Below are positions 1 to 7,410 of a DNA stretch of 13,294 nucleotides, piece by piece. Each line of letters begins with the position of its first letter. The stretch's first letter is position 1. A model generated the notes under the pieces. That model saw only the letters and a program-made list of their open reading frames with translations, did no database searches and was not told where the DNA came from. The stretch is from Collinsella sp. (GTDB lineage: Bacteria > Actinomycetota > Coriobacteriia > Coriobacteriales > Coriobacteriaceae): positions 1-13,294 of the forward strand of contig JAUMNV010000059.1 in assembly GCA_031295725.1 (NCBI GenBank), in the 5' to 3' direction. Both the position numbers and the translations under genes were made by a program.

Positions 1-613
1 CTCGTTTGGGGTCACCCTTGTCGATAGCACAAACGGGGCACGCCGCGGCGCATGCACCGCAGGAGACACAATCCCCTGTTGCCTCGGGTGCCATGCGGTG
101 ACCTCCGGCTTGTTTATAAGGACGATTGCCGGGAATAGAGGACTCGGATGTATCCTCGGCCAACAGCTTTTGCTGAATTTGCTGCGCAAACTCTGCGAGC
201 TGCGCCGCATCCTGCGCATCCGGACGACCGGCAGCAAACTGTCGCGCAATGGAATGTTCTGCAATGGCCGCAACTGCCGCGATCACCCGGAATCCCGCAT
301 GCTTCGCAACGTCCTCCAGCTCTACGAGCGTGTCCTCAAACGCGCGGTTTCCGTAGACGCACACCAGAACGGCCCGCGCTCCGTTGCCGTGAACCATGCC
401 CAACCGGTCAGCCACCACAGCCGGGATTCTACCGGCATACGCCGGCACAGAGATTACGGCCACGTCGTCCTCAGTCATCGAGACAGCGCTGAAATCTAGC
501 CCGCTATCGGTCAGATCGACGGTAACGGTATTCTTGTCCAGTGCCCCGGCCACAAGGCCAGACACCTTCTGCGTTCCACCCGTCGGACTAAACACAATTT
601 CGAATACGCTCAT
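1..613 (-). CDS. EFR1-family flavodoxin/4Fe-4S ferredoxin fusion (3' part beyond left edge)
   Basis: This gene encodes the first 204 residues of a protein that joins a flavodoxin-like domain to a bacterial-type ferredoxin domain, as in EFR1-family proteins. Residues 9-14 (SPTGGT) form the FMN phosphate-binding loop right after the first beta strand. Later flavodoxin strands are visible around residues 51-57 and 80-87. A 4Fe-4S signature follows, with Cys182, Cys185, Cys188 and Cys192 and then Pro193. The second cluster expected in this family would lie beyond the window. The start is chosen because ATG at 613-611 is preceded by a strong site, AGGGGGAGGG (621-630), at 7-base spacing. It likely shuttles electrons in the cytoplasm; the partner is unknown. 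No neighbour in the window appears co-transcribed with it. The family call rests on the domain order; the specific function is not known. Confidence 0.88.
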   Translation of the reverse strand, partial: MSVFEIVFSPTGGTQKVSGLVAGALDKNTVTVDLTDSGLDFSAVSMTEDDVAVISVPAYAGRIPAVVADRLGMVHGNGARAVLVCVYGNRAFEDTLVELEDVAKHAGFRVIAAVAAIAEHSIARQFAAGRPDAQDAAQLAEFAQQIQQKLLAEDTSESSIPGNRPYKQAGGHRMAPEATGDCVSCGACAAACPVCAIDKGDPKR

Positions 614-670
614 CGAGACACCCTCCCCCTACGTCTGGCAACGCGTCAAGCCGTTTTCACATCCAGCCAG

Positions 671-725
671 AGTATACGGCACGTGGGATCCCCATTTTGG
701 TGCATCAAGCACCCCAATGCACCAA
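671..725 (-). promoter_or_regulatory. Possible EFR1 promoter with palindromic operator-like site
   Basis: Read on the minus strand, TATACT (676-671) could be a -10 element about 60 bases before the EFR1 start codon. No good -35 is present at 16-18 bases. Just upstream lies an inverted repeat with perfect 9-bp arms, TTGGTGCAT (697-705) and ATGCACCAA (717-725), separated by 11 bases. This position would suit a repressor or activator covering the -35 region. The same TTGGTGCA core recurs in the REP-like element near 10741-10830, so it may instead be a repeat remnant. Confidence 0.35.
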
Positions 726-824
726 CCCTACGCTGTCTGCCTCTTCGTTTTGTATAAATTACGGTACAGATTGTATATATTTACGGGATACCGCCGTGTT
801 CTCCCGAGGTACCCCATCCTGGCC

Positions 825-850
825 CGTGCAAAAAACGGAGTATTCTGCAA
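825..850 (-). repeat. 26-base motif, copy A (minus strand)
   Basis: On the minus strand this reads TGCAGAATACTCC, six bases (GTTTTT), then TGCACGG. The same layout occurs once more on the plus strand at 1035-1060. Twenty fixed bases are identical and only the six-base spacer differs (GTTTTT versus AAAAAA). Function is unknown; the conserved halves with a free spacer suggest a protein-binding site or a repeat family end. Confidence 0.6.
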
Positions 851-1034
851 CGTGACCGCGCCAGCAATACCCCGAGCGGGCAAACCTTTAGGGCGCTGCG
901 TCATTTTGGGTTCCGACATGGCGAGAATGACGCGCCCCTGCTCCGGAAAACGACGAAATCTGACTCAGAACGCTCGCTAGGGATATCCGAAAGCCACCGT
1001 TGGCGACGTCAAATCATATGCAGACAACTCGAAC

Positions 1035-1060
1035 TGCAGAATACTCCAAAAAATGCACGG
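1035..1060 (+). repeat. 26-base motif, copy B (plus strand)
   Basis: This plus-strand copy reads TGCAGAATACTCC, AAAAAA, TGCACGG. It lies in inverted orientation to copy A, with 184 bases between the copies, and no third copy was found in the window. The sequence between the copies shows no clear gene. Confidence 0.6.
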
Positions 1061-1163
1061 CGCACCCCATAGGACCCATTGCTGCATGGCGGAAAATAGG
1101 TCCTCAGCATCCCCCAGATGCATTCCCGAGAACATCACGTTTGAATTAGCGATGGACACGGCA

Positions 1164-1199
1164 AACAAAAGGGCCCGAGCGTTATTTGCTCGGGCCCTT
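1164..1199 (-). terminator. Rho-independent terminator of the DEAD-box helicase gene
   Basis: A perfect 12-bp stem (1169-1180 with 1188-1199, core GGGCCCGAGC/GCTCGGGCCC) encloses a 7-base loop. On the minus strand it is followed by TTTTGTTTG. It lies 32 bases beyond the helicase stop codon, and no T-run follows on the plus strand, so it acts on minus-strand transcripts. Confidence 0.9.
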
Positions 1200-1231
1200 A
1201 GCTTGTCTCACGCTAGCGCGCGATGCGCATC

Positions 1232-3481
1232 TTACTTGCGCTTGCCGCCGCCGTCGCCGGGGCGACGGGAGCTGCCACCGCGCTTGCCGCCACGGCTGTT
1301 GCCGTAGCTGCCACGGTTATCGCGACCGCCGGCACGGCCGCCACGGGAGCCGGCCTGGTTGCCGCCACGACCACCACGGTAGCCGCCGCGACGCTCTTCG
1401 CGGGTATCGTCGTAGTTGCGCCAGTCATCGCGACGATCACGGCTGGCACGCGGGTCACGACGATCGCGCGACTCGTTAGAACGACCAGCGCCGCCGCGGC
1501 CGCCATTGCCGCGAGCACCCTCGCGACGCTCGCCGCCGCGGCTACCGCGCTCTTCAAAGCGCTTGCCGCCACGGGACTCACCGCCACGGGCACCTCGCTC
1601 ACCGCGGCCCTCGCCGCCGCGACGCTCATCACGGCCACCGCGCTCGTCATCACGACCGGAACGACGGCGGTCGCCCGCACCGCGCTTGCCACCGCGCGAA
1701 CCGCGGCCCTCGTCCTCGCGCTCGACACGACGACGACCGCCGCGGTCCTCGTCCTCACGACGACGGCGGTGTGCCTCGCCCTGGAACTGCTTGGCACGAC
1801 GCTCGGCACGGTTGCCGCGCGCAGGCTGCTCAGCGGCACCAGCACCGCCGCGCTCCTCGGCAGCTACCTCGCGAGCCACGCTCTCAACAGCCTCGTCCAC
1901 GCGAGCCTGAACGCCCTCGCGCACGCGGGTCTTGCCGCCGCGCTTGGGACGGCTCGGACGCTCACCGTCGCCGCGACGCTCGTCTCGACCGCGGTTGGAA
2001 CGACCGGCCACATCGCCGTAATCGTCGCCGTTGCGTTTGCCGTCGCGACGCGCCTGCTCAAGCTTCTTCTTGCTCTTGGACTTGCCGCGCTTGGTCTTCT
2101 TCTTCACCTTAAAGGCCGCAGGATCGCGCTCGGGGTCAACCGCGGGCGGATTGGGGCCCACATGCAGGTCGCCGGCCTCGTAGATGTCGGCGGTCTTGTC
2201 CATGAGCTTCTCGATCTCGTAGAACTCATCGACATCCTGCTCGGTCACAAACGTGATGGCCCAGCCCAGCTCGCCGGCGCGGCCCGTACGGCCAATACGG
2301 TGGATGTAGTCGGTCGGCTCGGCCGGCACGTCAAAGTTCACGACGTAGCGCACGTCGCTGATGTCGATGCCGCGGGCGAGCACGTCGGTTGCCACCAACA
2401 CGTCGACGGTACCGTCGCGGAAGGCCGAAAGGGCACGCTCGCGCTGAGCCTGGCTGCGGTTGCCGTGAATCGCGGCGGCCTTGATGCCCTTGCGCTCCAG
2501 ACGACGGCAGCAGCTGTCGGCGCGGTGCTTGGTGCGCATAAAGACGATGGTGCGCTCCGGGCCCTCCTTCTTGAGGAACTCGGGCAACAGGTTGTTCTTG
2601 GCCTCGATGGACACCGGGAACACAAACTGGTCGACGGTGTCGGCGGTCGACGTGGCCGGCGCGATCTCCACGCGGGCCGGGTCGCTCACCAGGTCGGTGA
2701 TCTCGCCCACGGCCTCCTCGTCGAGCGTCGCCGAGAACAGCAGCGTCTGGCGCTCGGCCGGCGTCTCGCGCACAATGCGGCGGACGGCGGGCAAAAAGCC
2801 CATGTCGAGCATACGGTCGGCCTCGTCGAGCACCAGGACCTTAACCTCGTCCAGGTGGCAGGCGCCCTGCTCGATCAGGTCGACCAGACGACCCGGCGTG
2901 GCAACTAGGATATCGCAACCGTACTTGAGCGCCGCGGTCTGCGGCTTGTAGCTCACGCCGCCCACGACGGTCACGGCAACGTGGCCCGTGACGTCGGCGA
3001 TTTTGCTTGCGACCTCGTCGATCTGCTGGGCAAGCTCGCGCGTGGGGGTGATGACGAGCATCACGGGGCCACGGCCGTTGCCCTCGGGCTTTTTAGCACC
3101 GCGACGGCGGTTGCGGCCGCCACGCTCGCGCACGGGTTTGGGAGGAGCGATGTGCTCCAGATTGTTCATAGTCGGCAGCAAAAAGGCGGCCGTCTTGCCG
3201 GTGCCGGTCTGAGCGGCGGCAAGCAGGTCACGGCCCTCGAGCACTACGGGGATCGAGCCGGCCTGCACGGGCGTGGGCGCCGTGTAGCCCAGGTTCTCGA
3301 TAGCACGAAGCATCTCGTCGGAGAGGCCCAGCTCGTCAAAGGCGGGCAGGCTCTCGGTAGCGGACTCGACGGCCTGGGCGGCATTGGCCTCATCGGCGGC
3401 ATCGAAGGCAGCCTGGGTCATGGCCTCGCGGGTCTCGTCCAGAATCTCGGCGTCGGTGACGTCAGATACAGAATTACGCAT
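1232..3481 (-). CDS. DEAD-box ATP-dependent RNA helicase with long RGG-rich tail
   Basis: This 749-residue protein unwinds or remodels RNA using ATP and likely acts in ribosome assembly or mRNA turnover. A Q-motif region (FDELGLSDE, Pro71/Gln73) precedes motif I AQTGTGKT (90-97), PTREL (146-150), TPGR (195-198), DEAD (219-222) and SAT (250-252). The second RecA domain carries the arginine-finger motif HRIGRTGR (394-401). A short basic insertion (about 115-138) sits between motifs I and Ia. From about residue 458 to the end the protein is low complexity: first Lys-rich, then Arg/Gly/Asp/Glu-rich with many RGG/RGGR units, an RNA-binding and possibly condensate-forming tail of about 290 residues, longer than in typical CsdA/RhlE proteins. 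The start at 3481 is chosen because AAGGAA (3491-3496) lies 9 bases upstream; an in-frame ATG at 3517 has no such site. Family is certain; the orthologue (DeaD/CsdA- or RhlE-like) is not settled. Confidence 0.95.
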   Translation of the reverse strand: MRNSVSDVTDAEILDETREAMTQAAFDAADEANAAQAVESATESLPAFDELGLSDEMLRAIENLGYTAPTPVQAGSIPVVLEGRDLLAAAQTGTGKTAAFLLPTMNNLEHIAPPKPVRERGGRNRRRGAKKPEGNGRGPVMLVITPTRELAQQIDEVASKIADVTGHVAVTVVGGVSYKPQTAALKYGCDILVATPGRLVDLIEQGACHLDEVKVLVLDEADRMLDMGFLPAVRRIVRETPAERQTLLFSATLDEEAVGEITDLVSDPARVEIAPATSTADTVDQFVFPVSIEAKNNLLPEFLKKEGPERTIVFMRTKHRADSCCRRLERKGIKAAAIHGNRSQAQRERALSAFRDGTVDVLVATDVLARGIDISDVRYVVNFDVPAEPTDYIHRIGRTGRAGELGWAITFVTEQDVDEFYEIEKLMDKTADIYEAGDLHVGPNPPAVDPERDPAAFKVKKKTKRGKSKSKKKLEQARRDGKRNGDDYGDVAGRSNRGRDERRGDGERPSRPKRGGKTRVREGVQARVDEAVESVAREVAAEERGGAGAAEQPARGNRAERRAKQFQGEAHRRRREDEDRGGRRRVEREDEGRGSRGGKRGAGDRRRSGRDDERGGRDERRGGEGRGERGARGGESRGGKRFEERGSRGGERREGARGNGGRGGAGRSNESRDRRDPRASRDRRDDWRNYDDTREERRGGYRGGRGGNQAGSRGGRAGGRDNRGSYGNSRGGKRGGSSRRPGDGGGKRK

Positions 3482-3752
3482 ATGTTGTTGTTCCTTATCT
3501 GCACGCGCAATGGGCACGGCATGCGGCCGCGCGGGCGTGCTTGGTAGTGCGCTAATACATACAAAAACAGGTGCGCACAGAGAGGACGTTGCTCAGCACG
3601 CTGGCGATCGCTTTGGCAGCCCTATCACGCGCCGTCCAGACGCAGCAGCTCTAAGCGATGGAGCAGATTCGCCGCCGGTTAGTATACCCGTGCTTCGCAT
3701 GCCCCCACGTAAACCACAGATGACGAGGCGGACGAGGTGGGCCCGGCTGATT

Positions 3753-3809
3753 GTCTCAATCTGTAACATCTACAGGGCGAATCTTCCTCTACGTGTTACA
3801 GATCGAGAC
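3753..3809. repeat. 57-nt palindromic repeat, copy 1
   Basis: The left arm GTCTCAATCTGTAACA and right arm TGTTACAGATCGAGAC pair at 15 of 16 positions around a 25-base centre. In this copy the pairing extends two bases outward (TTGTCTC and GAGACAA, 3751-3811). There is no T-run, so a terminator is unlikely. Confidence 0.85.
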
Positions 3810-3833
3810 AAACGGTCGACACGGCTCACAAAC

Positions 3834-3890
3834 GTCTCAATCTGTAACAGTTAACGAGTAAAATCGGCCCTAATTGTTATAGATCAAGAC
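3834..3890. repeat. 57-nt palindromic repeat, copy 2
   Basis: Arms GTCTCAATCTGTAACA and TGTTATAGATCAAGAC flank a 25-base centre. The centre adds further pairing next to the arms (AGTTA against TAATT). The copy starts 81 bases after copy 1, leaving 24 bases between the two. Confidence 0.85.
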
Positions 3891-3956
3891 AGAGGGGGAT
3901 TTCCGTCCAGTCCAAACCAAATCTCTCAGTCTTCCTGCAATTTCGAACATGTGGCC

Positions 3957-3962
3957 TATAAT
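3957..3962 (+). promoter_or_regulatory. Probable -10 element for the FHA gene
   Basis: A perfect TATAAT lies about 108 bases before the FHA start codon. The best -35 match is CTGCAA (3935-3940) at 16-base spacing, which is weak. The predicted leader of about 100 bases contains no second obvious promoter. Confidence 0.4.
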
Positions 3963-4069
3963 GTTGCTTTAGTTACGCTATATATTGCGCAGCCATTTAA
4001 TACGTCGCCCACCGGGGGCCATTAATTCCTATCGCCATATTGGCTAGGAAGCAATCAAAGGAGGTATCC

Positions 4070-5032
4070 GTGGCAGCAGAGACGCCTTGCTCGGTCCTCT
4101 ATAACGATATTCGCTCGTTCGGCGGTCTTAAACATCTCGAGATCGCCCGAATGCTCATCAATGGAAACTCTTATCTCGGCAGTACCCTGCTCGAGAAATG
4201 CTCTTCCAACCGCTCGTATCTCACCCGTTACATCGTCCATCGCAAGCCTGACCAGTGCGCGCCCGCCATCTACAGCGACTTTACCGTCACCACGCTCAAC
4301 CTTTCCGCGGCAATCTGCAGCAAGCTCGGCGGCGGCGAGTCCGCCTATCGGGCAATCGCCGAGCACTATCGCGGTCCGGCCGCCAACGAAATGATGTCGG
4401 CTCTCACCAGCTACAAGCTGGACAGCCGCCTATATGCAAATGCCCTCAATCGCATCGACAACTTTGACGGCAATGCCGTGCGCGAGAAAAGCACGCTTTA
4501 CCTTATGCTCTTTGTGGCAACGGGGGCGCTCGCCGATCCCGTTCAGGGCGTGGCCACCGTCGAGCGCTTTTGCGACAGCAAGACGGGCGAGCACTTTGGC
4601 ACCACCGAAACTACCGTCGGACGTGGCTTTATGAGCAGCCTGGAGCAGCCGCGCACCGTCGCCCCCAACCTCGGTCTGCTCAGAACCCATGCCGACAACT
4701 GCGCCGACATGCAAATCCATCCCCTCACACGCGATCCGCACGGCACCGTGATTGGTTCTCTGCCCAAAACCTCGCCCAGCATCACCGATGTGGGCGCCGA
4801 CGCATCGCGCGAGCATCTTCGCATTTGGCTTGAGGGTGAGCACTGGTACGCCCAGGGCCTTGGATCGACCAACGGCACGGTGCTCGAATCGGGCGCGCGC
4901 GACGGCGATATTGTGATTGAGCCGCCGCGCGACCAACGCGAGCCCGGCAAGATCTATCCCCCCGTGGAAATCGCCAACAGCGACAGACTTCATTTGGGTC
5001 TCTATACGACATTCCTTGTCATTGTGGACTAG
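4070..5032 (+). CDS. FHA-domain protein with unrecognised N-terminal region
   Basis: The protein has 320 residues. The C-terminal forkhead-associated domain (about 225-318) shows GTVIGS (225-230), the phosphothreonine-contact motif SREH (246-249) and GLGSTNGT (263-270), so binding of phosphothreonine peptides is expected. Residues 1 to about 215 are mostly helical in character, contain several cysteines (7, 44, 63, 83, 168, 211) and match no family I recognise. No signal peptide or membrane segment is seen, so it should be cytoplasmic. The GTG start at 4070 is chosen because AAAGGAGG (4057-4064) lies 5 bases upstream; the longer frame from TTG at 4040 overlaps this site. It directly precedes a Ser/Thr kinase gene on the same strand, which suggests it reads the product of that kinase. 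The FHA call is firm; the partner is inferred. Confidence 0.88.
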   Translation: MAAETPCSVLYNDIRSFGGLKHLEIARMLINGNSYLGSTLLEKCSSNRSYLTRYIVHRKPDQCAPAIYSDFTVTTLNLSAAICSKLGGGESAYRAIAEHYRGPAANEMMSALTSYKLDSRLYANALNRIDNFDGNAVREKSTLYLMLFVATGALADPVQGVATVERFCDSKTGEHFGTTETTVGRGFMSSLEQPRTVAPNLGLLRTHADNCADMQIHPLTRDPHGTVIGSLPKTSPSITDVGADASREHLRIWLEGEHWYAQGLGSTNGTVLESGARDGDIVIEPPRDQREPGKIYPPVEIANSDRLHLGLYTTFLVIVD

Positions 5033-5034
5033 CG

Positions 5035-5080
5035 CGGACGGCGATCGAAAGACGGTCGCCGTCCGTCTTTCGTCTTCTAC
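5035..5080 (+). terminator. Terminator-like hairpin after the FHA gene
   Basis: A perfect 10-bp stem, CGGACGGCGA (5035-5044) with TCGCCGTCCG (5056-5065), begins two bases after the FHA stop codon. It is followed by the T-rich but interrupted run TCTTTCGTCTTC. It may end or attenuate transcription before the kinase gene. Confidence 0.65.
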
Positions 5081-5111
5081 CTTCTGCGTCGTAAACGACA
5101 ATGCACAGCGG

Positions 5112-5170
5112 TATACGTGGGCAGTGCGGCTATCATGGTACTTTACCGATATCCGCACTGCTCACGTATA
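5112..5170 (+). promoter_or_regulatory. Long inverted repeat upstream of the kinase gene
   Basis: Left arm TATACGTGGGCAGTGCGG (5112-5129) and right arm CCGCACTGCTCACGTATA (5153-5170) pair at 17 of 18 positions around a 23-base centre. The right arm overlaps a perfect 12-bp palindrome, CACGTATACGTG (5163-5174). The repeat lies 33 bases before the kinase start codon and has no T-run, so an operator or leader-RNA role is more likely than termination. Confidence 0.6.
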
Positions 5171-5203
5171 CGTGCGGCAACCCATGCCAGACAAAGGAAC
5201 GCC

Positions 5204-7288
5204 ATGGATACTACCGATAGCGCCTATGGCGACAAACTCATCCGTCTCGATACGTTCGATACCGCCGTGGCGGTCGACCCCAGCGCCGAGGACGACGCCA
5301 AACGTCGGTTTATGACGCTTATTCTCCAGACGGCCCACCGCAACAACGGCAACATCGGGTACGTGCTGCGCGCGACCAACACGAGCGGCGAGGTCTTTGC
5401 CGTCAAGCTGCTCAAGGACAACGCTATCCTTTCCGGCCAAGCCCCCGACCGCTCCGCCGAGCAATCGACAGCGCACCTGGCCAGCACCGCCGCGCTGTTC
5501 GAGGAGTACCGTCATCTGTGTACCGTCTCGTACCTGCGCGGATTTCCGCGCGTCTATGGCTACGGATCGTGCGAGGATGACCCTCTCATCCTCATGGAGT
5601 GGGTCGAGGGCACCTCGCTCAAGCAGGCGCTGCCCCTGCTTCCGCACGACGCCTCGGGCGGGCTGACCACCCAGATGGTCGCCGCCGTCGGAAACGCCGT
5701 GCTTCGTGCGCTCTTGATGACCCAAGGCCTCGTGAATCCGGTCATCCATCGCGACCTGTCGCCTGCCAATATCATGTTCCGCACCACCAGCCGAACGCTC
5801 GAGCAGCAGATTGCTGATTGTTCCTTTGACCCCTGCCTCATCGACATGGGCTCCGCGACCATGGCTCTCGGCGACGACACGATCACCCGGCGCGCCGACA
5901 TCTGGCGTTTTGCCACGCCCGCATACGCCGCGCCCGAGATGCTCACGCAGGATATCGAAGGCATCGCGGCCCTTCGCCGTTCGCCGGCAATCGACGTCTA
6001 TGCGCTTTCGAGCATTCTGTACCAGCTCTACAGCGGTCGCAAACCGTTTGACTTTGAGTCGACGGACGCCGCTGCAACCGGCTCGTTCTATCTCGTAAAG
6101 ACCAAGACCAAGCCGGCACCGCTCGAGCCGCGCTGCGAGGGCGATGAGGCGCTCGTCCAGATCATCATGAAGGGTCTCTCAGTCGAGCAGTGCGATCGTC
6201 CCACCGAGCAGCAGATGCTCGAGGTGCTCTCGGCATACCTCACCGACGCCGAATCCGAAGGCCGCGAAGGTGCAGGAGACGAGGCCGCAATTGATATCGA
6301 TTCTGGCACGCACCTTAAGGTCGACGTCGCCGGCGAGCGCGCACGAGAGATCCTGAATCAGGCCCGCCACGATGCCATGACCCGCCGCCGCTTTATTATC
6401 GGCGGCGCTATCGCAGCCGTTGCGGGGCTCAGCGTTATCGGGGCGGCAACCCATGGCTTTGGCATCCCCGACTACCTCGACGGCATCCGCGGTTCACTTG
6501 ACGACTACACCTGGGATCAGCTGCAGGAGATTTCGCTCAAGATTAAGGCCGCCGAGACCCGTAGCGAGGCACGCGAGATTGCCAAGCGCTATCACCTGCT
6601 CGATGCCGATGGGCATATCCCCTATCCGTGTACCAAGCGCGTGAAACTCACCAACGGGCTGGAGGTCGGCGCGCAGCTTGTGGGCATCCGTCACGATGAG
6701 CTTCTGGACGGGACGGGCAAGGCCGGACTGACGTTTATGTTCGACGCGGGTATTGCCGAGCGCAACGCTGCGGCTGAACCGCCGAGCGCCGGCTGGGCAG
6801 TTTGCGAGCTGCGGGAATGGCTCGACGGCGACGGCCTTAAGCTGCTGCCCAACAAGTTGCGCGCGCTCATCAAATCTGTCAAAAAGGTCTCGAATAACGC
6901 TGGCGCCGCCAACAGTGCATCGTGTCTGAGCGAGTTGCCCGCAACCCTTTGGCTGCCCGCCATGGTCGAGCTGTGCGGTACGCAACCGCCCGATTCGTTT
7001 GCCAAGGACTATCACTACCTGGCAGAAATCTACAACGGCGAGGGCAAGGAGTATCAGCTCTTCCGCGAGCTCAAGGTGAGCCCGTATTCCACGAACGAGA
7101 CGATGGTCCGCCAGTGGAAGGGCAAGGACACCTGCTGGTGGGAGCGCACGGTGAGCCCCGACTCATCGGAGACCGAAGGCACGCTCTACATAAACCGTGT
7201 GGGCCACGACGGCGACGTCTTTACGTACGCAACGCCTGCGGAAAAGCCAAACAAGCTAACCTGTGTGATTCCCGGGTTCTGTATCTAG
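5204..7288 (+). CDS. Membrane Ser/Thr protein kinase with DUF6273-like extracytoplasmic domain
   Basis: This 694-residue protein has three parts. The kinase domain (about 35-345) shows the ATP-lysine motif FAVKLL (Lys68), the catalytic loop HRDLSPANI (182-190, Asp184 and Asn189), the metal-binding IDMGSA (Asp214, DMG in place of DFG), the APE motif (243-245) and the structural Asp264. The glycine-rich loop is atypical (GNIGYV, 49-54). One membrane helix (about 397-417) follows the basic stretch TRRR. The C-terminal part (about 480-694) resembles DUF6273: a WAVCELREWLDG segment, PNKLRALIKSVKK, TLWLPAMVEL and a final VIPGFCI strand. The kinase would sit in the cytoplasm and the DUF6273-like domain outside, as in sensor kinases. 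The start at 5204 has AAAGGAA (5193-5199) 4 bases upstream. The preceding FHA gene is a likely functional partner. Key catalytic residues are present, so it is probably active; the ligand is unknown. Confidence 0.92.
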   Translation: MDTTDSAYGDKLIRLDTFDTAVAVDPSAEDDAKRRFMTLILQTAHRNNGNIGYVLRATNTSGEVFAVKLLKDNAILSGQAPDRSAEQSTAHLASTAALFEEYRHLCTVSYLRGFPRVYGYGSCEDDPLILMEWVEGTSLKQALPLLPHDASGGLTTQMVAAVGNAVLRALLMTQGLVNPVIHRDLSPANIMFRTTSRTLEQQIADCSFDPCLIDMGSATMALGDDTITRRADIWRFATPAYAAPEMLTQDIEGIAALRRSPAIDVYALSSILYQLYSGRKPFDFESTDAAATGSFYLVKTKTKPAPLEPRCEGDEALVQIIMKGLSVEQCDRPTEQQMLEVLSAYLTDAESEGREGAGDEAAIDIDSGTHLKVDVAGERAREILNQARHDAMTRRRFIIGGAIAAVAGLSVIGAATHGFGIPDYLDGIRGSLDDYTWDQLQEISLKIKAAETRSEAREIAKRYHLLDADGHIPYPCTKRVKLTNGLEVGAQLVGIRHDELLDGTGKAGLTFMFDAGIAERNAAAEPPSAGWAVCELREWLDGDGLKLLPNKLRALIKSVKKVSNNAGAANSASCLSELPATLWLPAMVELCGTQPPDSFAKDYHYLAEIYNGEGKEYQLFRELKVSPYSTNETMVRQWKGKDTCWWERTVSPDSSETEGTLYINRVGHDGDVFTYATPAEKPNKLTCVIPGFCI

Positions 7289-7330
7289 GCGGCGAGCGTC
7301 TTGCCGTGACGGGACCCCTCCCCGGCAGTT

Positions 7331-7387
7331 GTCTCGATTTGTAACAGTTAAAACCCAAAAACCGGTCTAGATGTTACAGATCAAGAC
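7331..7387. repeat. 57-nt palindromic repeat, copy 3
   Basis: Arms GTCTCGATTTGTAACA and TGTTACAGATCAAGAC flank a 25-base centre containing CAAAAACCGGTCTAGA. It lies 43 bases after the kinase stop codon. The centre is shared with copy 4 almost base for base. Confidence 0.85.
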
Positions 7388-7410
7388 GTTAGTTTTCGGC
7401 TGAAATGTTT

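Larger units (their letters stand above)
614..1163. other. Non-coding stretch between EFR1 gene and helicase terminator
   Basis: No convincing gene is seen in these 550 bases. The short reading frames here lack a good ribosome site and recognisable domains. The stretch holds a possible minus-strand promoter with a flanking palindrome (671-725), an AT-rich block (about 745-785), and two inverted copies of a 26-base motif (825-850 and 1035-1060). Between 1060 and 1125 several short complementary segments occur, for example AGGACC at 1070 with GGTCCT near 1100, so a structured RNA is possible but not shown. Confidence 0.6.
3482..4069. other. Divergent intergenic region between helicase and FHA gene
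   Basis: These 588 bases hold no supportable gene. They must contain the helicase promoter; AGTATA at 3681-3686 (TATACT on the minus strand) is a possible -10, giving a leader of about 190 bases, but no good -35 matches it. Two 57-nt palindromes (3753-3809 and 3834-3890) occupy the middle. A perfect TATAAT (3957-3962) points to the FHA gene, in an AT-rich patch running to about 4010. Confidence 0.6.

Noticed and set aside
728..1168. Two 63-codon minus-strand frames (728-919 and 977-1168)
   Set aside because: Neither has a convincing ribosome site or domain, and both run across the 26-base repeat motifs, so coding is not supported.
1223..2908. Plus-strand open frame of 561 codons opposite the helicase
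   Set aside because: Its translation is Ala/Val/Thr low complexity created by GC-rich codons of the helicase tail read backwards; it has no domain or ribosome site.
4430..5158. Minus-strand open frame of 242 codons opposite the FHA gene
   Set aside because: It has no motif and no ribosome site, and it overlaps the well-supported FHA domain.
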